Notes under the pieces: generated by a model
Seen by the model: the letters and a program-made list of their open reading frames with translations, nothing else
Told to the model about the DNA's origin: nothing
Databases searched by the model: none
Shown here: one piece after another, positions 43,988-51,527 of the stretch
Layout: the number at the start of each line of letters is the position of its first letter
How positions within the stretch are numbered: position 1 is the stretch's first letter
NCBI RefSeq assembly: GCF_018224615.1
Contig: NZ_JAGTUK010000002.1
Location: 186,001-250,000 of the forward strand
Length of the DNA stretch: 64,000 nucleotides
Source: Microbacterium paraoxydans
GTDB lineage: Bacteria > Actinomycetota > Actinomycetes > Actinomycetales > Microbacteriaceae
Direction: 5' to 3'
Made by a program: the position numbers and the translations under genes

Positions 43988-45556
43988 GTGACCATGGACC
44001 CCCGCCGCCCGGAGGCCTCCGCCTTCGCCGTGCGCGGCGGGCGGTTCCTCGCCGTCGGCGACGACCACCTCGTGCGGGAACTGCGCGGACCCCGCACCGT
44101 CGTGCACGACCTCCGCGGCGCCGCCGTCACCCCGGGCCTCATCGACGCGCACCTGCACCCGCTGCAGGGGCTCGAGCTCACCGCGGGCATCGACCTCGGC
44201 GGCATCACCACCGGCCCCGCCCTCCTCGCGGCCCTGCGCGCCGAGGCCGACCGCGCGCTGCGCGACGACCGCGACCCCTGGGTGCGCGGCTGGAACCTCG
44301 ACTACGACGTCTTCCACGACCTGCCCATGACCGCCGACGCGATCCACGAGGCCGTGCGCGGGCTCCCCGCCCTGCTCATCGTGTTCGACGGGCACACCGC
44401 GCTCGCCAGCCACGAGGGTCTCCGCCGCGCCGGCATCACCGGAGCCCGCGAGACCCACGACTCCTCCTGCATCGTGGTCGACGCCGACGGGCGGCCCACC
44501 GGGGAGCTGCGCGAACTCGCGGCGTACGAGCCCGTGCGCCTCGCCGCGCCCGCACTCGACCGGGAGCAGACCCTCGCGGCCGGGCACGAGCTGCTGCGCG
44601 GCCTGCGGGACTCGGGGCTCACGGGCGGCGCCATCATGGACGGCGGCTTCGCCACGCTCGCCCTCCTCGACGACCTGGAGCACGGACCGGGGCTCCCCCT
44701 CCGCATCGTGTCCGCGATCGACCACGAGCCCGGGTTCGACGCCGACCGCACGGCCGAGAACCTGCGCATGCGCGACCGCCGCGGCGACCGGTGGCGCGGC
44801 GGCGTCGTGAAGCTCTACGCCGACGGGGTGGTCGAGACCGGCACGGCCTGGCTGTACGAGCCCGACACCCAGGGCGCCGGGGGCGAGCCGTTCTGGAAGG
44901 ACGCCGTCGCCTACGCGCGCACCGTGCGCCGCTACACCGAGGCCGGGTTCCAGGTGGCCACGCACGCCATCGGCGACCGCGCGGTCGGCGAGGTCGTCGA
45001 CGCCTACCTCGCCGCCGGGGTCCGCAGCGCGAACGGCGCCCCGCACCGCATCGAGCACCTGGAGACCACGACCGACCGCGACGTCGCGCGCCTGGCGGCC
45101 GCCGGCATCACCGCCTCGATGCAGCCGCTGCACCTGCAGTGGCGCAAGGCCGACGCATCGGACGACTGGTCGCGACGCCTCGGGCCCGAGCGCGCGGCCA
45201 GGGCCTGGCGGGTGCGCGACTTCTGGGACGCGGGTGCCCCCGTCGCGCTCGGGTCGGACTGGCCCATCGCGCAGAACGACGCCAGGATCGGCCTCGCGTG
45301 GGCCCAGCTCCGCCGTCGCCCCGGCGACCGCGACGCCCCGGTGTTCGAGCCCCACCAGGTGCTCACCCCGTACCAGGCGCTGCACGGCTACACCGTGGGC
45401 GCCGCGCGAGCGCAGGGCGACGGCGACCTCGGCCGTATCGCCCCCGGCTACCGCGCCGACTACGCCGTGTGGGCGGAGAACCCGCTGCACGTCGCCCCGG
45501 ACGACCTCCCCGACCTGCCCGTACAGCGGACGGTCGTCGGCGGCGTCGAGCCCTGA
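43988..45556 (+). CDS. Amidohydrolase (YtcJ-like, amidohydrolase_3), start disrupted by a frameshift
   Basis: A 522-residue metal-dependent hydrolase. The open frame has DAHLHPLQGLE (HXH metal motif), GGVVKLYADGVVETGTAW with the carboxylated-lysine type segment, ATHAIGDRAVGE and RIEHLETT His ligands, and GSDWPI with the final Asp. It is cytoplasmic and cleaves an amide or cyclic imide of unknown identity. The only in-frame start is GTG 43988, which has no ribosome-binding site. A strong site (GAGGAAG, 43929-43935) and ATG 43942 lie upstream; removing one T from the TTTT at 43950-43953 restores MTGFDADTIVTGARV fused to this frame. The original N-terminus has thus been shifted out of frame, or the base is a sequencing error. 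Confidence 0.85.
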   Translation: MTMDPRRPEASAFAVRGGRFLAVGDDHLVRELRGPRTVVHDLRGAAVTPGLIDAHLHPLQGLELTAGIDLGGITTGPALLAALRAEADRALRDDRDPWVRGWNLDYDVFHDLPMTADAIHEAVRGLPALLIVFDGHTALASHEGLRRAGITGARETHDSSCIVVDADGRPTGELRELAAYEPVRLAAPALDREQTLAAGHELLRGLRDSGLTGGAIMDGGFATLALLDDLEHGPGLPLRIVSAIDHEPGFDADRTAENLRMRDRRGDRWRGGVVKLYADGVVETGTAWLYEPDTQGAGGEPFWKDAVAYARTVRRYTEAGFQVATHAIGDRAVGEVVDAYLAAGVRSANGAPHRIEHLETTTDRDVARLAAAGITASMQPLHLQWRKADASDDWSRRLGPERAARAWRVRDFWDAGAPVALGSDWPIAQNDARIGLAWAQLRRRPGDRDAPVFEPHQVLTPYQALHGYTVGAARAQGDGDLGRIAPGYRADYAVWAENPLHVAPDDLPDLPVQRTVVGGVEP

Positions 45557-45610
45557 CCCCCGCTCGACCCACCCCCTCCCTCTCCTCTCCCCTTCACACC
45601 GGAGTGACCC

Positions 45611-47056
45611 ATGCCCGAATTCGGCGCCCTCGCGCTCGTCCCCATCGCGGTGATCCTCGTCATCGCCGTCGCCACCCGGCGCACCCTGTTCGCCCTGCTC
45701 TGCGGCACCGTCGCCGGAGCGCTGATCCTGGGCGGCTGGGGCGGCTTCGACGTGTGGGTCGAGTACACCGGCAAGGCCCTGTCCAACGAGACGGCGCAGT
45801 GGCTGCTGCTGATCGTCGCCCTGTTCGGCATCCTGATGATGCTGTTCGAGAAGTCGGGCATCGTCACCGACTTCGCCCGCTGGGTGGAGCGGTTCGTCAC
45901 CTCGCGCCGCAAGTCCACGCTCCTGACGTTCCTGCTCTCGGTCGTGCTGTTCGTCGACGACTACCTGAACGTGCTGACCACGGGCACCTCGATGAAGCAG
46001 GTGACCGATCGCTACCGGGTTCCGCGCACGCAGCTCGGCGCGATCATGAAGATGACCGCCGCCCCCATCGCCGTGCTGGTGCCGGTCTCGACGTGGGCGC
46101 TGTTCTTCTCCGGCCTGTTCGAGGCGCAGGGCGTGACGGTCGGCGGCAGCGGCTTCGGCGCCTACCTGCAGTCCATCCCGTTCATCTTCTTCGGCTGGGC
46201 GGCCATCGCGGTGGCCCTGCTGATGAGCATCGGCTGGCTGCCGAAGCTCGGCGTGCTCAAGAAGGACGCGCTGCGCGCCGAGCGTGACGGCGACGTCTTC
46301 CCGCTGGGCACGACCGATGCGGAGCGCCGGGCCGAGGGCGCCGCGCTGCTGTCCGAGCTGCGCGCCGACGACCCCGACGGCTCCACGGCGCAGCGGGTCG
46401 CGGTCGCCCTGGAGACCTCGACCGAGACCGGACGGAAGCCGCAGCCGTGGTCGTTCCTGATCGCCATGGCGGTGCTGGTCGGTGTCACGATCGCGACCGA
46501 CGCCAACGTGGTCGCCGGCACGGCCGCCGCGCTCGCCGTCACCCTCGTGCTCGTGCTGGTGCAGCGCCGGCTCTCGATCCGCGGGGTGCTCGACGCCGCG
46601 CTCGAGGGCATCGAGAGCATGCTGTTCGTGATGGTGCTGACCGTGCTGGCGTTCATGGTGCAGGAGATGAACATCGCGCTGCAGCTCGCCGAGTTCGTGA
46701 TCCAGGTGACCGAGCCCGTGCTCACCCCGGCGCTGCTGCCGGCGATCGTGTTCGCGGTGTGCGGCATCTACGCCTACGCGACCGGGTCGTTCTGGGACCT
46801 CGCTGCCGTCATCACCCCGGTGGTGCTGCCGCTGGCCCTCGCGCTCGGCGCCGACCCGATCCTGGCGGGCGCCGCCGTGTTCTCCGGGGCGGCGCTCGGC
46901 AGCACGACCTGCCTGTACGGCGACGGGATCATCCTGGCGTCGCGGTCGATCGGCATCAAGCCGATCAACCTCATGCTCGCGATCCTGCCCTATGCGGGGA
47001 TCGCGGCCGGGCTGTCGCTCGTGCTCTACCTGGTGACGGGCTTCGTCGCGGCCTGA
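45611..47056 (+). CDS. NhaC-family Na+/H+ antiporter or organic-anion exchanger
   Basis: A 481-residue membrane protein with about 11-12 helices. FVDDYLNVLTTGTSMKQVTDR near residues 116-136 and TGSFWDLAAVITPVV and GSTTCLYGDGIILASRS in the C-terminal half are NhaC-superfamily blocks. An about 70-residue charged cytoplasmic loop lies in the middle. NhaC relatives exchange Na+, H+ or organic acids; being downstream of an amidohydrolase under TetR control, it may carry that enzyme's substrate or product. GGAG precedes ATG 45611; the 54-base gap before it is nearly all pyrimidines. Confidence 0.9.
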   Translation: MPEFGALALVPIAVILVIAVATRRTLFALLCGTVAGALILGGWGGFDVWVEYTGKALSNETAQWLLLIVALFGILMMLFEKSGIVTDFARWVERFVTSRRKSTLLTFLLSVVLFVDDYLNVLTTGTSMKQVTDRYRVPRTQLGAIMKMTAAPIAVLVPVSTWALFFSGLFEAQGVTVGGSGFGAYLQSIPFIFFGWAAIAVALLMSIGWLPKLGVLKKDALRAERDGDVFPLGTTDAERRAEGAALLSELRADDPDGSTAQRVAVALETSTETGRKPQPWSFLIAMAVLVGVTIATDANVVAGTAAALAVTLVLVLVQRRLSIRGVLDAALEGIESMLFVMVLTVLAFMVQEMNIALQLAEFVIQVTEPVLTPALLPAIVFAVCGIYAYATGSFWDLAAVITPVVLPLALALGADPILAGAAVFSGAALGSTTCLYGDGIILASRSIGIKPINLMLAILPYAGIAAGLSLVLYLVTGFVAA

Positions 47057-47057
47057 G

Positions 47058-47360
47058 TCACGGGTTCGCGACGGCGACCAGCAGGCCGAACGCCACCTGG
47101 CCCGCGAAGAACACCACGAGGAAGCCGAGGAGGGCGGCGGCGAGCGACAAGCGCCCGTCGAAGCCCTCCACCTCGGCGATCCCGACCTTGCGCGCGCGGA
47201 ACGCGAGCACGAGGGTCGCGATGCCGAGGGCGAGCTGCAGCCACGGCCCGAGCGGGCCGACCACCTTCGGAACGGCGATCAGCACGGCGCCGATCACCCC
47301 GGTCGCGATGCCGATCCAGGTGAGGATGCGGACGGTGCGGCGGGCGGGTTCGGCGGGCAT
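47058..47360 (-). CDS. Small membrane protein, 100 aa
   Basis: Three hydrophobic helices (about 12-31, 36-56 and 72-97) with a short charged loop RARKVGIAEVEGFDGR. No family recognised. ATG 47360 is seven bases from a TAGGCT -10 box. Its stop codon is one base from that of the convergent antiporter gene, leaving no room for a terminator. Confidence 0.75.
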   Translation of the reverse strand: MPAEPARRTVRILTWIGIATGVIGAVLIAVPKVVGPLGPWLQLALGIATLVLAFRARKVGIAEVEGFDGRLSLAAALLGFLVVFFAGQVAFGLLVAVANP

Positions 47361-47367
47361 GCTGTCG

Positions 47368-47373
47368 AGCCTA
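47368..47373 (-). promoter_or_regulatory. -10 box, leaderless type (100-aa membrane protein)
   Basis: TAGGCT on the minus strand, seven bases before ATG 47360. Confidence 0.6.
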
Positions 47374-47380
47374 TCCGGGC

Positions 47381-48679
47381 TCAGGCCCCCGTCAGCACCA
47401 GCCAGAGCAGCGCCCCGTTCAGCGCGATCAGCAGTGCCGACGCCGCGATCCCCGCGACCGTGGTCACCCGGCGGTTGGCCCACACGCCGAGCGTGCGCCG
47501 CTGCGCCGTGAGCGCGACCAGCGGGATGAGCGCGAACGGGATGCCGAACGACAGCACGACCTGGCTCAGCACGAGCGCGAGGGTGGGGTCGACGCCGAGC
47601 CCGAGGATCGCGAGCGCGGGGATCAGGGTCACCAGCCGCCGGGCCAGCAGCGGGATGCGCACGTGCAGCAGCCCGTGCATGATCTCCGCCCCCGCGTAGG
47701 CGCCGACCGAGGTGGAGGCCAGGCCCGAGGCGAGCAGCCCCACCGCGAAGAACGTCGCCACGACGGGACCGAGGCCGGCGGCGAGGGCGGCGTGCGCGCC
47801 CTCCAGGGAGTCCGTGCCCTCGACCCCGGCGAGGTTGGCGGCCGCGAGCAGGAGGATGCCGAGGTTGACCGACCCCGCGATCACCATGGCGATCGACACG
47901 TCCCAGCGCGTGGCCGTGAGCAGGCGGCGGATGCGCGAGGTCTCGGTGCGCGCGGCCTCCTCGTGCGGCTGCCCGACGGCGCCGAACCGGTCGCGGGCGA
48001 GCGAGGAGTGGGCGTAGATCGCGTGCGGCATGATCGTGGCGCCGAGGATGGAGGCTGCCAGCAGCACCGATCCGGTGCCCTCGAACCGCGGCACGAGCCC
48101 GCTGACCACGCCCGCCGGGTCGGGCGGGGCGAGGAAGAGCCCGGCCATGAAGCCGATCGTGATGACCAGCATGAGTCCGATGATCACGAACTCGAAGGGG
48201 CGGGCGCCGCGACGGCTCTGCACCGCCAGCAGGAGCATCGAGACGGCTCCGGTGATCAGGCCGCCGAGAAGCAGCGGCACGTCGAACAGCAGGTAGAGCG
48301 CGACGGCGCCGCCGATCACCTCGGCCAGGTCGGTCGCCATGGCCACCAGTTCCGCCTGCAGCCAGTACGCCCGCCGCGCCCACGGCCGCTTCAGGCGCGT
48401 GCCCAGCACCTCCGGCAGGCTCTGCCCCGTGACCACCCCGAGCTTGGCGGAGAGGTACTGGATGAGCCACGCCATGACGTTGCCCGCCACGACCACCCAC
48501 ACCAGCAGGTAGCCGTACTGCGCGCCGGCGGTCATGTTGCTGGCGACGTTGCCGGGGTCGAGGTAGGCGACGCCGGCCACGAGTGCGGGCCCGAGGAGCC
48601 ACAGGCTGCGCGGGGCGGTCGCGGCGGGCGGGGTCACGGGAGCGACGAGATTTTTCGGCACACCGAAACCGTAGCGCAT
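47381..48679 (-). CDS. mntH: NRAMP-family manganese transporter
   Basis: A 432-residue NRAMP proton/metal symporter with 11 predicted helices. YLDPGNVASNMTAGAQYGY holds the DPGN metal motif of helix 1, and GATIMPHAIYAHSS the MPH motif of helix 6. It imports Mn2+ and probably Fe2+. ATG 48679 is the first possible start, but the codons for GFGVPK lie inside a regulatory palindrome and are unlike transporter sequence, so translation may begin further in, for example at the GTG of VPKNLVAP. MntR control is inferred from the two boxes. Confidence 0.94.
   Translation of the reverse strand: MRYGFGVPKNLVAPVTPPAATAPRSLWLLGPALVAGVAYLDPGNVASNMTAGAQYGYLLVWVVVAGNVMAWLIQYLSAKLGVVTGQSLPEVLGTRLKRPWARRAYWLQAELVAMATDLAEVIGGAVALYLLFDVPLLLGGLITGAVSMLLLAVQSRRGARPFEFVIIGLMLVITIGFMAGLFLAPPDPAGVVSGLVPRFEGTGSVLLAASILGATIMPHAIYAHSSLARDRFGAVGQPHEEAARTETSRIRRLLTATRWDVSIAMVIAGSVNLGILLLAAANLAGVEGTDSLEGAHAALAAGLGPVVATFFAVGLLASGLASTSVGAYAGAEIMHGLLHVRIPLLARRLVTLIPALAILGLGVDPTLALVLSQVVLSFGIPFALIPLVALTAQRRTLGVWANRRVTTVAGIAASALLIALNGALLWLVLTGA
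48653..48668. promoter_or_regulatory. DtxR/MntR-type box A, overlapping the mntH 5' coding region
   Basis: TTTCGGCACACCGAAA, a perfect 6-4-6 inverted repeat. It lies just inside the annotated mntH start, 28 bp from box B. Both boxes are followed, on the minus strand, by GTGCCGAAAAAT. Confidence 0.65.
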
Positions 48680-48680
48680 T

Positions 48681-48696
48681 TTTCGGCACGCCTAAA
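48681..48696. promoter_or_regulatory. DtxR/MntR-type box B at the mntH promoter
   Basis: Minus strand TTTAGGCGTGCCGAAA, close to the DtxR-family pattern TTAGG-N4-CCTAA. It overlaps the AT-rich TATTTA that is the likely -10 box and the start of the transcript. Confidence 0.7.
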
Positions 48697-48766
48697 TATC
48701 GGTTCTCGCCGGAGTCGGACCGACGCAGGGAGGGCACGGCGATGCGTCCGGCCGACGCGGCGGCGA

Positions 48767-48772
48767 TACCCT
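48767..48772 (+). promoter_or_regulatory. -10 box, leaderless type (RNA methyltransferase)
   Basis: TACCCT, six bases before ATG 48779. Confidence 0.55.
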
Positions 48773-48778
48773 GACGGG

Positions 48779-49471
48779 ATGGATCCGCAGCCCCCCGCAG
48801 CCCCCGCCCCCGACGCCGCCCACCCCGCGGCCGAGGGCGCGACGCTCGGCGGATCCCTCGCCCAGCCCGGCTACGGCGTGGGTCCGTGGCCCGGCGGTCG
48901 GGAGGCCTGGCCTGCGGGGGAGCAGTACGACCCCGAGCTCCTGGCCGGCGGCGACACCCGCAATGTGATCGACCGCTACCGCTACTGGCGGATGGAGGCG
49001 ATCGTCGCCGACCTCGACACGCGTCGCCACCCGTTCCACGTGGCCATCGAGAACTGGCAGCACGACATGAACATCGGCTCCATCGTGCGCAGCGCCAACG
49101 CGTTCCTCGCCGACACCGTGCACATCATCGGGCGGCGTCGGTGGAACAAGCGCGGCGCGATGGTCACCGACCGCTACCAGCACGTGGTGCACCACGACGA
49201 CGTCGCCACGTTCGCCGCGTGGGCCGCCGCCCACGACCTGCCCGTGATCGCGGTGGACAACGTCGACGGCGCGGTGCCGGTGGACCGCGCCGACCTGCCG
49301 CGGGCCTGCGTGCTGCTGTTCGGTCAGGAGGGACCGGGGCTGTCGGAGGAGGCCCTGGCGGCGGCGTCCGCGCACGTCGAGATCACGCAGTACGGCTCCA
49401 CGCGCTCGATCAACGCGAGCGCCGCGGCCGCCGTGATCATGTACGAGTGGTGCCGCCGCTACGCCGGCTGA
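48779..49471 (+). CDS. SpoU/TrmH-family RNA 2'-O-methyltransferase
   Basis: A 230-residue SPOUT methyltransferase. The first about 60 residues are Pro/Ala/Gly-rich and not conserved. Family motif 1 is NIGSIVRSANAFLADTVHI (near residues 98-116), motif 2 LLFGQEGPGLSEEAL (near 180) and motif 3 STRSINASAAAAVIMYEW (near 206-223). It should methylate a ribose in tRNA or rRNA using S-adenosylmethionine; the target site is unknown. Confidence 0.93.
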   Translation: MDPQPPAAPAPDAAHPAAEGATLGGSLAQPGYGVGPWPGGREAWPAGEQYDPELLAGGDTRNVIDRYRYWRMEAIVADLDTRRHPFHVAIENWQHDMNIGSIVRSANAFLADTVHIIGRRRWNKRGAMVTDRYQHVVHHDDVATFAAWAAAHDLPVIAVDNVDGAVPVDRADLPRACVLLFGQEGPGLSEEALAAASAHVEITQYGSTRSINASAAAAVIMYEWCRRYAG

Positions 49472-49487
49472 CCCCGCAGCGTCGAGG

Positions 49488-50810
49488 TCAGGCGGCGGCG
49501 GAGAGCCAGCGCCCCGACCGCACCCGCCAGCCGAGCGTGCCCAGCCGTGCCAGCAGGTAGACGCCGAAGAACGCCACCGCGAGCCAGATCAGCCCGGCGG
49601 TGCCGTCCACGCCGGTCGCGGCGATGATCCACAGTGCGGGGAGGAACGGCACGAGGTTGAGACCGCCCGCGATCGCCAGGTAGCGCGCATCGTTCGCGCC
49701 CATCAGCACGCCGTCGAGCACGAACACCACCCCCGCGATCGGCTGAGCGACCGCGAGCACGAGGAGGGCGGGCTGCACGAGTTCGGCCACGCGCTGGTCG
49801 CCCGTGAACACGAGCCCAAGCACGCCGGAGAGCGCCGCGATGACGGCCCCGACCGCGACCCCGAACCACGCGCCCCAGGCGACCGTGCGGCCGAGGACGC
49901 GCTGCACCTGCTGCTCGTCTCCGGCCCCCAGCTCCTTGCCGATCAGGGCCTGTGCGGCGATGGCGAGGGCGTCGAGCGCGAAGGCCGCGGCGGAGAAGAT
50001 GGTGAACACGATCTGCCACCCGGCGAGTTCGTCCGTGCCGACGCCGGTCGCGACGGCCACGGTCGCGAGGAGCGCCACGCGCAGGCTGACCGTACGCAGG
50101 AACAGCCATCCGCCCGAGGTGGCGGTGCTGCGCAGGCCGTCGCGCTGCGCCCTGAGCGAGGCGCTGTGGCGGGAGGCGAGGCGCTGCACCACCAGCACGT
50201 ACGCGGCGACCATGCCCCACTGCGCGGCGACCGTGCCGGCGGCCGACCCCGCGATGCCCCAGCCGAAGCCGTAGATGAAGAGCCAGTTGAGCAGCGCGTT
50301 GGCGCCGAAGCCGAGTCCGGCGATCCAGAGCGGGGTCATCGTGTCCTGCATGCCGCGCAGCAGCCCGGTCGCCGCGAACACGATGAGCATCGCCGGCAGC
50401 CCCCACATCGAGATCACCAGGTACTCGTCGGCCTGGGCGGCCACGGCCTCGCTCGCGCCGAACAGCGACACCAGCCACGGCGACGACACGGCGCCCACCA
50501 CGGCCAGGACCGCGCCGAGACCCAGCGCCAGCCACATCCCGTTGATGCCGACAGACACGGCCTCGCCCGGCTGTCCGGCGCCGAAGCGCCGGGCGACGGC
50601 CGGGGTGGTGGAGTACGCCAGGAACACCATCAGTCCCACGATGGTCTGCAGCACGGCGCCGGCGATGCCGAGCCCGGCGAGCGGCGTGGTGCCGAGGTGG
50701 CCGACGAGCGCGGCGTCGACGATGAGGAACGCGGGCTCAGCGATCAGGGCTCCGAGCGCCGGGACCGCGAGTCGCAGGATCTCTCGGTTGAGGGAGGTGC
50801 GCGCGGCCAT
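49488..50810 (-). CDS. MATE-family efflux transporter (DinF-like)
   Basis: A 440-residue protein with 12 predicted helices. LAVPALGALIAEPAFLIVDAALVGHLGTTPLAGLG is the MATE/DinF N-terminal block, and the second half repeats it (SLRVALLATVAVATGVGTDELAGWQI). It exports organic cations or drugs in exchange for H+ or Na+. The start at 50810 is six bases from a TAGGCT -10 box. Confidence 0.92.
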   Translation of the reverse strand: MAARTSLNREILRLAVPALGALIAEPAFLIVDAALVGHLGTTPLAGLGIAGAVLQTIVGLMVFLAYSTTPAVARRFGAGQPGEAVSVGINGMWLALGLGAVLAVVGAVSSPWLVSLFGASEAVAAQADEYLVISMWGLPAMLIVFAATGLLRGMQDTMTPLWIAGLGFGANALLNWLFIYGFGWGIAGSAAGTVAAQWGMVAAYVLVVQRLASRHSASLRAQRDGLRSTATSGGWLFLRTVSLRVALLATVAVATGVGTDELAGWQIVFTIFSAAAFALDALAIAAQALIGKELGAGDEQQVQRVLGRTVAWGAWFGVAVGAVIAALSGVLGLVFTGDQRVAELVQPALLVLAVAQPIAGVVFVLDGVLMGANDARYLAIAGGLNLVPFLPALWIIAATGVDGTAGLIWLAVAFFGVYLLARLGTLGWRVRSGRWLSAAA

Positions 50811-50816
50811 CCTCCG

Positions 50817-50822
50817 AGCCTA
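50817..50822 (-). promoter_or_regulatory. -10 box, leaderless type (MATE transporter)
   Basis: TAGGCT on the minus strand, six bases before ATG 50810; the spacer CGGAGG could also bind ribosomes. Confidence 0.55.
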
Positions 50823-50863
50823 TGACCTCGCACCGACACCGCGCCGTGCTGCGGGGGCGGTCG

Positions 50864-50869
50864 TAGGCT
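50864..50869 (+). promoter_or_regulatory. Candidate -10 box (DUF1992 gene)
   Basis: TAGGCT; the predicted start near 50876 gives a leader of about 24 bases that holds the GGAGG used for ATG 50900. Confidence 0.45.
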
Positions 50870-50899
50870 GGAGGGAACACGATGCGGCGGAGGTGCATC

Positions 50900-51466
50900 A
50901 TGTCCGATCCCCGGGACGAGGCGGCGCGGTACCTCGCGCGTCGGCGGTCGCAGGACGCGGGGGAGGATTCCGCGGACGCGCGGGTCGAGTCGACGCCGGG
51001 AGCCGCCGCGGCCGTCGACCGCGCGGCGTTCATCGAGAGCGCGATCCAGGTGGCGATCCGCCGGGGAGAGTTCGACGACCTCCCCGGTGCCGGCAAGCCG
51101 CTGGAGGGGCTCGGCACCCACCACGACCCCGACTGGTGGATCCGCCGCAAGATCGAGACCGAGAACCTCACCGGACTCGGACCGCCCGCGCTGCTGCTGC
51201 GCACCGAGGACCGTGAGCTGGACGCGCAGCTCGACCTCCTCGGACGGGAGTCCGACGTGCGGTCGGTGCTGGAGGACTTCAACCGCCGTGTGATCGAGGC
51301 GAGGCGGCAGCTGCAGGGCGGTCCTCCCGTGGTCACGGCGCCACGGGACGTGGAGGCCGAGGTGGACGCGTGGCGCGCGCGGCGGTCCGCCCGCACGGCC
51401 GCTCCCTCCGCCGAGGCGCCGCCCGCGCGTGCGCGCCGCGGCCTGTTCCGTCGACGCTCGCGCTGA
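50900..51466 (+). CDS. DUF1992 (DnaJ homologue subfamily C member 28-like) protein
   Basis: A 188-residue protein whose centre carries the DUF1992 pattern: AFIESAIQVAIRRGEFDDLPGAGKPLEGLG followed by DPDWWIRRKIETENL. The N-terminal 40 residues and basic C-terminal tail (RARRGLFRRRSR) are low complexity. There is no J-domain, as is normal for bacterial members. Function unknown. ATG 50900 is preferred over 50882 because GGAGG is seven bases upstream. Confidence 0.87.
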   Translation: MSDPRDEAARYLARRRSQDAGEDSADARVESTPGAAAAVDRAAFIESAIQVAIRRGEFDDLPGAGKPLEGLGTHHDPDWWIRRKIETENLTGLGPPALLLRTEDRELDAQLDLLGRESDVRSVLEDFNRRVIEARRQLQGGPPVVTAPRDVEAEVDAWRARRSARTAAPSAEAPPARARRGLFRRRSR

Positions 51467-51514
51467 CCCGTGTCGCCGGATGTCCGGCCTCGACAGCGTG
51501 GGGGACCCCCGTCA

Positions 51515-51520
51515 TAGGCT
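51515..51520 (+). promoter_or_regulatory. -10 box, leaderless type (M13 peptidase)
   Basis: TAGGCT, seven bases before ATG 51528. Confidence 0.55.
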
Positions 51521-51527
51521 GGAGCGC

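Noticed and set aside
45557..45610. Pyrimidine-rich gap as a special element
   Set aside because: It is a short C/T-rich spacer with a normal GGAG ribosome-binding site; no repeat or hairpin supports more.
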